Shown: one piece after another, positions 8,622 to 17,259 of the stretch
Numbering within the stretch: position 1 is the stretch's first letter
How the letters are laid out: each line of letters starts with the position of its first letter
Assembly (NCBI RefSeq): GCF_039523615.1
Contig: NZ_BAAAFQ010000001.1
Location: 124,001 to 188,000 of the forward strand
Length of the DNA: 64,000 bases
From: Psychrosphaera haliotis
Lineage (GTDB): Bacteria > Pseudomonadota > Gammaproteobacteria > Enterobacterales > Alteromonadaceae
Direction: 5' to 3'
Notes under the pieces: generated by a model
What the model saw: the letters and a program-made list of their open reading frames with translations, nothing else
Databases searched by the model: none
What the model was told of the DNA's origin: nothing
Made by a program: the position numbers and the translations under genes

Positions 8622-10010
8622 CTAATCAGGTAAAAACGTATCTGGGTGTTTAAGTGTTTTTCTGAGCCAGTAGAAGAACATTACTGACGCGGCACTTAAA
8701 CCTAATACAATTCCCCACCAAAAGCCGGCTGGCCCCATTGCTGGGACGAGTATGTCGGTTCTGCCAAGCATATAACCAAGTCCAAAACCTAACGGCCAGT
8801 AGGCAATAAATGTAATATAAAGCAGAGGCTTAGTGATTTTTAATCCTTTAAAAATACCAGCACACATTACCTGAACGGCGTCTGGTAATTGGTATATAGC
8901 GGTAATGATTAAAATACTAGAGGCGAGGGCAACTACTTCAGGCTGCTCTGTATACATAGAAATGATTGAGTCTCTGAACAGATAAGTTATTAGCATCACA
9001 AATGAACCAAATGCTGCGGCTAAAACAAAGCATGTTTTAATTGCCTGTTTAAGCATATTTATATCGCCAAAACCTTTTAAGTAACCAATGCGAATAGTGG
9101 CCGCCATAGATAAACTTAGCGGAGCCATAAATACAACGCTACTGTAGCTAAATGCAACTTGGTGACCAGCAATAGCAATTGCGCCTAGTGGTGCAATCGC
9201 TAACGCTGAAAATGCGAATAGGGTAGTTTCAAATAAAAGTGATACAAAAATAGGTAAGCCGATTCGAGACAGGCTTTTAATTTTTTCTAAATTTGGTTTT
9301 TCAAAACGGCTAAATACTTTCATTGGTTTAAGCTTTTTGCCTTTGTGTAAATAAATTAAAAGCACAATAAAGCTTATCCACTGAATGATGGCGGTAGCTA
9401 ATCCGCTGCCCGCTCCACCAAGTTGTGGCATGCCAAACTCACCAAAAACAAAAATATAATTGAGAGGAATGTTAAGAATTAAACCAATTACGCCGGTAAT
9501 CAAAGCTGGAGTAGTTAAGCCTATGCCTTCAAAAAAGCTTCTGAAAACAAAAAATAAACAGGTTGGTAATATGCCCCAAATAGCAAACTGCAAATAACCT
9601 AAAGATTTTTCATGGAGTTCAGGTTCTAAATCTAGGTTATCAAGCGGTACGTTTACAAACTGATAAATTAGTACCACAAAAAAGCAAACAATTAACGCGA
9701 GGTACATTCCCTGATAAAGCGTTGAAACAAGTGGTTTTGTATCATTATTAGAGCCAGAAGCCCCTAGGAGTTGTGCTACTACCGGAGTAACGGCAATTAG
9801 CAGTCCTTGGATAGAAAAAACAACAGGTCCCCACAAACTAGTTGCAACGGAAACTGAGGCCATATCAACGTGGCTTAACTGACTTGCAATAACAGTATCG
9901 GTAAATAGCATTAATGCCGTAATTACTTGGGTAATTAAAAGCGGAATGGCCAGCTTTAAAAGGTGTCGAGTTTCATTTAAATCAAACAGTTTTGATTTTA
10001 CTTGGGTCAT
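8622..10010 (-). CDS. MATE family multidrug efflux protein
   Basis: A 462-residue inner-membrane protein with about twelve hydrophobic helices in two similar halves, as in NorM/MdtK. Typical features are LLKLAIPLLITQVITALMLF in helix 1, FTDTVIASQLS after it, and the SIQGLLIAVTPVVAQLLGA segment. MATE proteins export cationic drugs and dyes in exchange for Na+ or H+. Two starts are possible: ATG 10010 (MTQVKSK, used here, weak AGAAG upstream) and ATG 10031 seven codons earlier, which lacks any purine-rich site. Length is normal for the family. Substrate cannot be inferred. Confidence 0.92.
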   Translation of the reverse strand: MTQVKSKLFDLNETRHLLKLAIPLLITQVITALMLFTDTVIASQLSHVDMASVSVATSLWGPVVFSIQGLLIAVTPVVAQLLGASGSNNDTKPLVSTLYQGMYLALIVCFFVVLIYQFVNVPLDNLDLEPELHEKSLGYLQFAIWGILPTCLFFVFRSFFEGIGLTTPALITGVIGLILNIPLNYIFVFGEFGMPQLGGAGSGLATAIIQWISFIVLLIYLHKGKKLKPMKVFSRFEKPNLEKIKSLSRIGLPIFVSLLFETTLFAFSALAIAPLGAIAIAGHQVAFSYSSVVFMAPLSLSMAATIRIGYLKGFGDINMLKQAIKTCFVLAAAFGSFVMLITYLFRDSIISMYTEQPEVVALASSILIITAIYQLPDAVQVMCAGIFKGLKITKPLLYITFIAYWPLGFGLGYMLGRTDILVPAMGPAGFWWGIVLGLSAASVMFFYWLRKTLKHPDTFLPD

Positions 10011-10101
10011 TGAGGCACTTCTGAATAGCATAGGGTGCTTTATTATCTATTTAAACACTATTGATGGCTAGAAATAATCTGTTGATTTGAGTTATTTGGC
10101 G

Positions 10102-10131
10102 ACTAATAACTAAAAATAATAAATTATTAGT
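10102..10131. repeat. Inverted repeat upstream of the MATE gene
   Basis: Perfect 8-base arms ACTAATAA (10102-10109) and TTATTAGT (10124-10131) separated by 14 bases, in the divergent gap between the MATE and phosphatase genes. It could be a regulator operator, but the composition is AT-rich and chance is not excluded. Confidence 0.35.
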
Positions 10132-10295
10132 ATATACACTCTATTTTCCTGTCAGAAATAGTTTAAATATTCCTTACAGTATGGCTTAATGGGGACATAG
10201 GTTTGGCAAGTAAGATGTCTTTTGACCCTTTTCTTTTTGTCCTACGTTTTTTGTTAAACCACTTAGTTTAAATTTCAAACAAGGTTATCTGTTAA

Positions 10296-10781
10296 GTGAC
10301 ATTAGCTTCTATTAATTCTGTACTTTTCGTGTGTTTAGGCAATATTTGTCGTTCACCATCAGCTCATGCTGTTTTTAGACATAAATCTAAAAACGCTGGG
10401 TTTGATATAACTGTGGATAGCGCAGGCACAGCGGCATATCATCAAGGTGCACGCCCTGATAGTCGTTCTCAAAAAGTAGGTGAAAATAGAGGATATGACT
10501 TCACAGAAATTTCCGCGAGAAAAGTAGAGCAACATGACTTTGAAAAGTTTGACCTTATCCTAGCAATGGATAACGCAAATTTTTCAGATTTAATAGAGCG
10601 CTGCCCAGAAGAGTACCAACCTAAAGTAAGGTTAATGACTGAGTTTTGTCAGACGTACGCTGACGAAAGTGAAGTACCTGATCCATACTATGGTGGTGCC
10701 GCCGGATTTGAATTTGTTTTGGACCTCATTGAAGACGCAAGCGATGGTCTTCTTCATCAAATTAAAAACGAACCTAATTAA
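10296..10781 (+). CDS. Low-molecular-weight protein tyrosine phosphatase
   Basis: A 161-residue cytoplasmic phosphatase. The P-loop CLGNICRS places the nucleophile at Cys13 and the phosphate-binding Arg at residue 19; the general-acid Asp is Asp129 in VPDPYYGG. These are the three catalytic elements of the family, in the usual positions. The start is GTG at 10296, giving MTLASINSVLFVCLGN; AAGG lies about 12 bases upstream. No capsule or exopolysaccharide genes are nearby, so a Wzb-type role is not supported. It ends 14 bases before the DAHP synthase gene and may be cotranscribed with it. Confidence 0.93.
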   Translation: MTLASINSVLFVCLGNICRSPSAHAVFRHKSKNAGFDITVDSAGTAAYHQGARPDSRSQKVGENRGYDFTEISARKVEQHDFEKFDLILAMDNANFSDLIERCPEEYQPKVRLMTEFCQTYADESEVPDPYYGGAAGFEFVLDLIEDASDGLLHQIKNEPN

Positions 10782-10795
10782 ACTAAGGGTATTAA

Positions 10796-12142
10796 GTGAC
10801 CAATTGGACTCCCGAAAGTTGGAGAGCGTTGCCAATACAGCAACAGCCAACGTATAAAGATAAAGAATTATTAGCAAATGTAGAAGCTCAAATTCATTCG
10901 TTTCCTCCTCTAGTTTTTGCAGAAGAGACTAGAGAATTACATCGTCAATTAGGCGAAGTAGCTAATGGCCGTGGATTTTTACTACAAGGTGGTGATTGCG
11001 CGGAATCCTTTAGTGATTTTAGTGCGACAAATATTCGCGATACATTTAAAGTTATGTTGCAAATGGCCGTAGTACTTACCTTCGGTGGTAAAGTACCGGT
11101 AACTAAGATTGCTCGTGTTGCAGGTCAATATGCTAAACCTCGTTCGTCGGACTTAGAAGAAGTTAACGGTGTTAAACTGCCAAGTTACCGTGGCGACATA
11201 GTGAATAGTTTTGAGTTTAATGAGTTAGCTCGTGAACCTGATCCTCAACGTTTAGTGACAGCTTACCATCACTCTGCATCAACACTGAATTTGTTAAGAG
11301 CCTTTGCACAAGGTGGACTAGCAGACTTGCATCAAGTAAACCGTTGGAACATGAGCTTTGTTGAGTCAAACCCGAACAGAGACCGATACCAGCATTTAGC
11401 TGATCAGTTGAAAGAAACGCTGGATTTCATGCAAGTTATTGGACTTACGTCTGAAACAACGCCAATGATTAAAGAAACGCAGCTGTTTACGTCGCATGAG
11501 GCATTGCTTCTTAATTACGAACAAGCGTTAACGCGTAAAGATCATTTAACGGATAAATGGTACGACTGCTCTGCGCACATGGTTTGGATTGGTGAGCGTA
11601 CGCGTCAATTAGATCATGCACACATTGAGTTTTTCAAAGGCATTAATAACCCGATTGGCGTTAAAGTAGGTCCAGGTATGCAACCTGATGAACTTATTAA
11701 ACTAATTGATGCATTAAACCCAAATAACGTACCTGGTCGTTTAACCTTGATTACTCGTATGGGCGCTGATGTTATTGGTAAGAAGTTACCAGCACTTGTG
11801 CAACGTGTGAAGCAAGAAGGTCGTCATGTTGTATGGAGTTCAGATCCAATGCATGGCAATACAATTAAAGCCAGCAACGGTTATAAAACACGTAACTTTG
11901 ATGCGGTACTAACTGAAATTCAAGACTTCTTTAGCGTTCATAAAGCGGAAGGCACTTGGGCTGGCGGTGTTCACTTTGAAATGACAGGTCAACACGTCAC
12001 AGAATGTACCGGTGGTGCTTACGGTTTAAGTGAAGCTGATTTAAGCAAGCGTTATGAAACACAATGTGACCCTCGTTTGAATGCCGATCAAGTATTGGAA
12101 CTCGCTTTTCTAATTACAGATGCACTTAAAGACGCAAGATAA
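10796..12142 (+). CDS. Class II 3-deoxy-7-phosphoheptulonate synthase
   Basis: A 448-residue enzyme of the plant-like (class II, AroA-II) type, condensing PEP and erythrose 4-phosphate in the first step of the shikimate pathway. Recognisable motifs are LLQGGDCAESF (metal-binding Cys), ARVAGQYAKPRS, SSDPMHGNT (metal-binding His), FEMTGQHVTEC (Glu) and CDPRLN (Asp). It is unlike the shorter class I AroF/G/H enzymes of E. coli. The start is GTG at 10796, after AGGG. No phenazine or other secondary-metabolite genes surround it, so a housekeeping or auxiliary role is likely. PEP supply by PpsA is encoded just downstream. Confidence 0.95.
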   Translation: MTNWTPESWRALPIQQQPTYKDKELLANVEAQIHSFPPLVFAEETRELHRQLGEVANGRGFLLQGGDCAESFSDFSATNIRDTFKVMLQMAVVLTFGGKVPVTKIARVAGQYAKPRSSDLEEVNGVKLPSYRGDIVNSFEFNELAREPDPQRLVTAYHHSASTLNLLRAFAQGGLADLHQVNRWNMSFVESNPNRDRYQHLADQLKETLDFMQVIGLTSETTPMIKETQLFTSHEALLLNYEQALTRKDHLTDKWYDCSAHMVWIGERTRQLDHAHIEFFKGINNPIGVKVGPGMQPDELIKLIDALNPNNVPGRLTLITRMGADVIGKKLPALVQRVKQEGRHVVWSSDPMHGNTIKASNGYKTRNFDAVLTEIQDFFSVHKAEGTWAGGVHFEMTGQHVTECTGGAYGLSEADLSKRYETQCDPRLNADQVLELAFLITDALKDAR

Positions 12143-12146
12143 AGTT

Positions 12147-12863
12147 ATGAACAATGTGCGTTATCCCGTTATTGATTGGTTTCGGGGTTTCGCAATTTTG
12201 TTAATGGTGATTTATCACCTATGTTACGACCTAGATGTTTTTGGTTATATTGATACGGTATTTGGTACTGGTTATTGGGTACCGTTTCGTTACGTTATTG
12301 TGATAAGTTTTTTACTGTTAGTTGGCCTCAGTTTACAGTTTGTTCATTACAAAAAAATAAACGTCAAAAACATGAAAGTAAGAACTCTGCAATTAGGTTT
12401 AGCCAGTGCAGTTGTAACAATTTCCTCTTATTTTATTGCTCCGCAAAAAGCCACTTTGTTTGGTATTTTACATCTTATTTTACTAGCCAGTTGGTTAGGC
12501 CTGTTATTCATAAATCGACCTAAGCTAAGTGCTATCGCTGGCACCACTATTTTTGCACTAGGCCATTTTGTTGAAACAAACCTGTTTGATTCTAATTGGT
12601 TACATTGGGTAGGAATGGTTGAATACGTTCGCCCAGCGCTAGATTACGCGCCATTATTTCCTTGGTTTGGTGTTGTGTTGTGGGGGATTGCGCTCGGTTA
12701 TGTAATACAGAGCAATGTTTTTATTAGTCGCAGCTTACTAAATATAAATGTCACTCAATCTAAATTTAATTCGTTTTTAAATTGGGCTGGCAAACATAGT
12801 CTTATCATTTACCTTATTCACCAGCCTTTAATGTATGGCGTATTAATGGTTGTGTCGGGCTAA
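12147..12863 (+). CDS. DUF1624 (heparan-glucosaminide acetyltransferase-like) membrane protein
   Basis: A 238-residue integral membrane protein with about seven hydrophobic helices. The N terminus reads RYPVIDWFRGFAILLMVIYH, the D-x-x-RG-x-x-x-LM-x-x-x-H signature of DUF1624/HGSNAT-type proteins, and a late motif HSLIIYLIHQPLMYG resembles the acyltransferase-3 superfamily end. Members are thought to move acetyl groups across membranes, but the bacterial substrate is unknown. I use ATG 12147, four bases after the DAHP synthase stop, not the ATG at 12120 inside it. Its last 21 bases overlap the convergent ppsR gene. Confidence 0.8.
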   Translation: MNNVRYPVIDWFRGFAILLMVIYHLCYDLDVFGYIDTVFGTGYWVPFRYVIVISFLLLVGLSLQFVHYKKINVKNMKVRTLQLGLASAVVTISSYFIAPQKATLFGILHLILLASWLGLLFINRPKLSAIAGTTIFALGHFVETNLFDSNWLHWVGMVEYVRPALDYAPLFPWFGVVLWGIALGYVIQSNVFISRSLLNINVTQSKFNSFLNWAGKHSLIIYLIHQPLMYGVLMVVSG

Positions 12864-13655
12864 CTTCATTGCTGAAATTATTTTTGCCGATATCTCTTCA
12901 ACCGAAAAGTGCGTGGTATTGATAAAAGGTATTTTATTGCCTTTATACATGCGCTCAACTTCACGTAATTCCATTCTGCACTGCCTTAGAGAAGCGTACT
13001 TACTGTTTGCATAACGCTCATTTCTAATTGCAGCAAGTCTATTTGGTTCAATGGTAAGTCCAAAGATCTTACGTTTGTTTTCTTTCAGAACCGCAGACAG
13101 TTTAAAGTCTTCCATGTCATCTTCAGTAAAAGGGTAGTTTGCAGCTTTAATTCCGTACTGGAGCGCTAAATAAATACTGGTAGGTGTTTTACCACTTCGA
13201 GACACCCCAACCAATATTACATCGGCATCTTTATAGTTATCAGTTGTTTGGCCGTCATCGTTAGTCAGTGCAAAATTCATCGCTTCTATTCGAGCATCAT
13301 ATTTATGCTCTTTAATAGAGTGTGTTCTATGCTTAACGGGATTTGCTGGGACGTTTAGCTTATCGCTAATTACTTTTGAAAATGGTTCCAATACGTCAAA
13401 ACATATTGAATGAGAGTCTGCAATTTTTTCAGCTAATGACTTATCTACAAAGGTATGAAATACAAAAGGGCGATGACCTGTAGTTTTAAAACGTCTATTT
13501 ATCTGTTCTTTTAATAGATTAGCTTTTTCATCACTTTCAATAAATGGCACTGTTATATGCTCTATCGTAAAGTCATATTGAGACAAGGTAGCATGGCCAA
13601 TGGTTTCAGCAGTAATGGCGGTGCCATCTGAAACATAAAATGCAGTGCGAGTCAT
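12843..13655 (-). CDS. ppsR: PEP synthase regulatory protein (kinase/pyrophosphorylase)
   Basis: A 270-residue DUF299 protein. Proteins of this family inactivate PEP synthase by ADP-dependent phosphorylation of a threonine and reactivate it by phosphate-dependent dephosphorylation. The N terminus MTRTAFYVSDGTAITAE and the P-loop GVSRSGKTPTSIYLA (near residue 152) are diagnostic. It is transcribed divergently from its target ppsA, 176 bases away, which is the usual arrangement in gammaproteobacteria and settles the choice between the PpsR and PpdK-regulator subtypes. Tail-to-tail overlap of 21 bases with the DUF1624 gene. Confidence 0.95.
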   Translation of the reverse strand: MTRTAFYVSDGTAITAETIGHATLSQYDFTIEHITVPFIESDEKANLLKEQINRRFKTTGHRPFVFHTFVDKSLAEKIADSHSICFDVLEPFSKVISDKLNVPANPVKHRTHSIKEHKYDARIEAMNFALTNDDGQTTDNYKDADVILVGVSRSGKTPTSIYLALQYGIKAANYPFTEDDMEDFKLSAVLKENKRKIFGLTIEPNRLAAIRNERYANSKYASLRQCRMELREVERMYKGNKIPFINTTHFSVEEISAKIISAMKLARHNH

Positions 13656-13831
13656 AGTTGTCCTTTGTAGTAATAAATTTTCAAGTGCATTTAAATTTTA
13701 CCAATTGAGGTTGGTTGTGTAGAATGCGCTCGCGTTTGTAAGTCTTTTTGTAATAATACAAATCATATAACAAAATAGGCTTCGAACTCTATTTTATCTC
13801 AAAACTTATTAAAATTAGTGGAGAATGTCAC

Positions 13832-16213
13832 GTGCAGGAATATGTACTCTGGTATCAAGAATTAGGAATGAACGACGTCAACCAAGTTGGCGGTAAAAAT
13901 GCGTCATTAGGCGAAATGATCAGTAACCTCGCCAATGCTGGAGTGAAAGTGCCGGGTGGATTTGCCACAACGTCTTTCGCGTTTAATGAATTTTTAGAAC
14001 AAAGTGGTTTAGAAGCAAGGATTCATAACATCCTTGATACGTTAGATGTAGATGATATTGCTGCACTAACAAAAGCAGGTGAGCAAATTAGAAACTGGAT
14101 CATTGAGACTCCGTTTACACCTGCATTAGAATCAGCGTTAGCAGAGTCTTATGAAAAATTAGCAGGTGAATTAGGCGAGCAAGCGTCATTTGCGGTTCGT
14201 TCTTCTGCCACTGCCGAAGACATGCCAGATGCATCATTTGCCGGTCAACAAGAAACTTTCCTTAATGTAAAAGGCTTAGACGCAGTAAAAGTTGCCGTTA
14301 AGCACGTTTTTGCATCTTTGTTTAATGACCGAGCTATTTCTTATCGCGTACACCAAGGTTATGACCACAAAGGCGTGGCATTATCAGCGGGCATTCAGCG
14401 CATGGTTCGCTCTGACCGTTCTTCTTCAGGTGTTATGTTCTCTATCGACACTGAATCAGGCTTTGAAGACGTTGTATTTGTAACGTCAGCATTTGGTTTA
14501 GGCGAAATGGTTGTTCAAGGCGCAGTAAATCCTGATGAGTTTTACGTACATAAACCAACACTAAAAGCGGGGCGCCCAGCTGTAGTGAGAAAAACTATGG
14601 GTAGCAAAGCTATTCAAATGGTTTATGCCGATACTCAAGAGCACGGTAAGCAAGTTAAAATTGAAGATGTTGATGTAAACAAGGCAAACGAGTTTTCATT
14701 AACAGAAGAAGAAGTAATGGAGCTTGCAAAACAAGCCGTTATTATTGAGCAACATTACGGCCGTCCAATGGATATTGAATGGGCCAAAGACGGTTTAGAT
14801 AACCAACTTTATATTGTTCAAGCTAGACCGGAAACCGTTCGTAGTAACGAAGAAGCGAATGTAATAGAGACTTTCCAATTAGAGCGCCGAGGTACTGTTA
14901 AGTGTACAGGTCGTGCTATTGGTCATAAAGTCGGTTCGGGTGAAGCTAAAGTTCTTAAGTCTATTGCTGAGATGGATCAAATCAAGCCTGGCGATGTCCT
15001 AGTTACAGATATGACTGACCCAGATTGGGAACCTATCATGAAGCGAGCTTCTGCGATTGTGACTAACCGTGGCGGGCGTACTTGTCACGCAGCAATCATT
15101 GCTCGTGAACTAGGAATTCCTGCTGTAGTAGGTTGTGGCGATGCAACTTCTTTAATTACCACAGGTGATGAAGTAACAGTATCGTGTGCAGAAGGCGACA
15201 CAGGTTACATTTACGGAGAAGTTTTACCATTTGAAGTGGTAACCTCAAAAGTAGATGAAATGCCTGACTTACCAGTAAAAGTAATGATGAACGTAGGTAA
15301 CCCTGACCGTGCATTTGACTTTGCTAGGTTACCGCACGCAGGTATTGGTTTAGCACGTTTAGAATTCATTATTAACCGTATGATTGGTGTGCACCCTAAA
15401 GCACTATTAAACTATGATGTGCAACCAACTGACGTTAAAGATGAAATCGACGAATTGATTGCGGGTTATGATTCACCAGTTGAGTTTTACATCAACAAAT
15501 TAAAAGAAGGCATTGCCACTTTAGCAGCCGCTTTTTATCCTCAAAAAGTTATCGTTCGTATGTCTGATTTTAAATCAAACGAATACGCTAATTTAGTTGG
15601 CGGTGAGCAGTACGAACCAGACGAAGAAAACCCAATGATTGGCTATCGAGGAGCTTCTCGATATATCTCTGACAGCTTCCGTGATTGTTTTGCTCTTGAG
15701 TGTGAAGCATTGAAGCGTGTTCGTAATGAAATGGGCCTAACAAATGTAGAAGTAATGATCCCATTTGTAAGAACCGTTGGTGAAGCAAAACAAGTTGCTG
15801 AGTTACTAGACGAACATGGCTTAAAGCGTGGTGAAAATGGCCTTAGAGTTATTATGATGTGCGAGTTGCCATCTAATGCATTGTTGGCTGACCAATTCCT
15901 AGAGTACTTTGATGGGTTTTCAATTGGTTCAAACGATTTAACACAGCTGACGTTAGGTTTAGACCGTGATTCAGGTTTAATTGCACACTTATTTGATGAG
16001 CGTAATGAAGCCGTTAAAGCTTTATTATCTATGGCGATTAGAGCAGCGAAAAAGGCCGGTAAATACGTAGGTATTTGTGGTCAAGGGCCTTCAGATCATG
16101 AAGACTTTGCAAACTGGTTAGTAGAAGAGGGTATTGACTCTGTTTCTTTAAACCCAGATACAGTATTAGAAACATGGTTGTATTTAGCGGAACAAGAACA
16201 AAAACGTTCTTAA
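13832..16213 (+). CDS. ppsA: Phosphoenolpyruvate synthase
   Basis: A 793-residue enzyme that converts pyruvate and ATP to PEP, AMP and phosphate for gluconeogenesis. Domains in order: ATP-grasp nucleotide-binding (NQVGGKNASLGEMI, FAVRSSATAEDMPDASFAGQ), the swivelling phosphohistidine domain with catalytic His419 in GGRTCHAAIIARELG, and the PEP/pyruvate-binding TIM barrel (GASRYISDSF, FSIGSNDLTQ, and the catalytic Cys in GICGQGPSDH). The start is GTG at 13832 with GGAG 9 bases before it. The regulatory threonine lies next to His419 in the same motif, consistent with control by the divergent ppsR product. Confidence 0.97.
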   Translation: MQEYVLWYQELGMNDVNQVGGKNASLGEMISNLANAGVKVPGGFATTSFAFNEFLEQSGLEARIHNILDTLDVDDIAALTKAGEQIRNWIIETPFTPALESALAESYEKLAGELGEQASFAVRSSATAEDMPDASFAGQQETFLNVKGLDAVKVAVKHVFASLFNDRAISYRVHQGYDHKGVALSAGIQRMVRSDRSSSGVMFSIDTESGFEDVVFVTSAFGLGEMVVQGAVNPDEFYVHKPTLKAGRPAVVRKTMGSKAIQMVYADTQEHGKQVKIEDVDVNKANEFSLTEEEVMELAKQAVIIEQHYGRPMDIEWAKDGLDNQLYIVQARPETVRSNEEANVIETFQLERRGTVKCTGRAIGHKVGSGEAKVLKSIAEMDQIKPGDVLVTDMTDPDWEPIMKRASAIVTNRGGRTCHAAIIARELGIPAVVGCGDATSLITTGDEVTVSCAEGDTGYIYGEVLPFEVVTSKVDEMPDLPVKVMMNVGNPDRAFDFARLPHAGIGLARLEFIINRMIGVHPKALLNYDVQPTDVKDEIDELIAGYDSPVEFYINKLKEGIATLAAAFYPQKVIVRMSDFKSNEYANLVGGEQYEPDEENPMIGYRGASRYISDSFRDCFALECEALKRVRNEMGLTNVEVMIPFVRTVGEAKQVAELLDEHGLKRGENGLRVIMMCELPSNALLADQFLEYFDGFSIGSNDLTQLTLGLDRDSGLIAHLFDERNEAVKALLSMAIRAAKKAGKYVGICGQGPSDHEDFANWLVEEGIDSVSLNPDTVLETWLYLAEQEQKRS

Positions 16214-16238
16214 CCCAATAGTACAAGACTCACCTTAG

Positions 16239-16265
16239 TAAAAGTCAGCCATGTGCTGGCTTTTA
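16239..16265. terminator. Terminator after ppsA
   Basis: A hairpin AAAGTCAGC / GCTGGCTTT with a short loop, one G-T pair in the stem, followed by TTATTTTG. It lies about 25 bases after the ppsA stop and abuts the end of the convergent YchJ-like gene. Confidence 0.75.
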
Positions 16266-16712
16266 TTTTGAGTGACACTTTTTAAATTTTTTACCTGAAC
16301 CGCATGGGCATTGTTCATTGCGTTCTATTTTGATGATTGGCGTATCAAACAGCTCTCCACTATCGTATTTCCAATGTTCATCTTCTATTACAAAATATGA
16401 TTGTTCATGTATTTGTTGTAAATAACCGTCTGCAATAAAATCCGCTTTAAACTCTACAGTAGTGTCTGTAGCTTCAACAATTGTAAGACCTATAAAGTGA
16501 CAACTCATACACGCTGCTTCTAGATCTTGTTCAGTTAACTCTAACTTTAGTTTGTTAGAACTTGTTTGGTATAAATAATCACTAGCGCCAGTAGCAAATG
16601 CAACATAACGAGAGCGCATTAATTGCAACGGGTTATCCGCTTTACGCTTGGCAGAGATAATATCCTGACAAGGGCAGGAGATTTCTTTAGATTTACACAA
16701 ACAGGATGACAA
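16263..16712 (-). CDS. YchJ-like (UPF0225) protein with SEC-C zinc motif
   Basis: A 149-residue protein with a cysteine-rich N terminus (CLCKSKEISCPCQ), the conserved PLQLMRSRYVAFATG segment, an NTF2-like middle, and a C-terminal SEC-C zinc motif CPCGSGKKFKKCH. This order is that of the YchJ/UPF0225 family. SEC-C motifs bind zinc and often contact the ribosome or SecB, but the cellular role of YchJ is unknown. The start is TTG at 16712, with AAGGCG about 9 bases upstream; there is no ATG before the conserved cysteines. It follows the SulA-like gene by 38 bases on the same strand. Confidence 0.85.
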   Translation of the reverse strand: MSSCLCKSKEISCPCQDIISAKRKADNPLQLMRSRYVAFATGASDYLYQTSSNKLKLELTEQDLEAACMSCHFIGLTIVEATDTTVEFKADFIADGYLQQIHEQSYFVIEDEHWKYDSGELFDTPIIKIERNEQCPCGSGKKFKKCHSK

Positions 16713-16750
16713 TATTTAACGCCTTATAATTGAGTAGTAACAACCCCAAA

Positions 16751-17152
16751 TTAATGAGCTTGCAGTGCGCCCTCAATGTTATCAGATTTTATAGCGTGAA
16801 TCGCTACTTCCGAATCGGCCCCTTTTAAATAGATTGATTTTTGCTGTTCTGGAGATAGTGCGTCTTCCCAAAAGATTATAGCTGAGCAATTGTGATGTTT
16901 AATTGCTTCGCTCGCAGTAAAAAATACGTCTTGGCAATGTTTCTTTTGAAAAACAATTACCTTATTAACATCTATACTATTGCGAGTTAAAAACTCTTTT
17001 GTTGGGCGACCATCAGGGGCAATAAGTAAAATCCAACCGGCTTGGGTACTATATAACTTTAGTAAAGGTATTAGCCCAATGTCACTTTTAGTAATATTAT
17101 TCAAAGGGTTAAACTGATATTCTGTTTTTTCGTTTATAAGATTATTAAGCAT
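16751..17152 (-). CDS. SulA-like SOS cell division inhibitor
   Basis: A 133-residue protein. The core resembles SulA: IGLIPLLKLYSTQAGWILLIAP (compare the hydrophobic Pro-Leu-Leu and Trp pattern), GRPTKEFLTRNSIDVNKVIVF, then a helix with AIKHHNCSAIIFWEDALSPEQQ. SulA proteins bind FtsZ and block its polymerisation during the SOS response. A longer reading from TTG 17215 exists, but I choose ATG 17152 because a LexA-type box lies at 17164-17179, where a promoter should be, and the extra 21 residues would run across it. The ribosome site is weak (AGTGG, 9 bases). FtsZ binding residues cannot be confirmed by eye. Confidence 0.7.
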   Translation of the reverse strand: MLNNLINEKTEYQFNPLNNITKSDIGLIPLLKLYSTQAGWILLIAPDGRPTKEFLTRNSIDVNKVIVFQKKHCQDVFFTASEAIKHHNCSAIIFWEDALSPEQQKSIYLKGADSEVAIHAIKSDNIEGALQAH

Positions 17153-17161
17153 TTTCAAAAC

Positions 17162-17181
17162 CACTGGATAAATGAACAGTG
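17162..17181 (-). promoter_or_regulatory. LexA-type SOS box
   Basis: On the minus strand the site reads CACTGTTCATTTATCCAGTG, that is CTG-N10-CAG at 17164-17179 with symmetric CA/TG flanks. It fits the gammaproteobacterial LexA consensus and resembles the E. coli uvrB box. It ends 12 bases before the SulA-like ATG. A promoter with TTGCAG and TAAATT 17 bases apart lies just upstream, so LexA bound here would cover the transcription start. Confidence 0.75.
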
Positions 17182-17259
17182 GTTGTAATTTAGTTGGTTT
17201 TTTATACCACTGCAAGTTTTTTATTCATTTAATGTAATAAAATTTTATAGGACTTAGTT

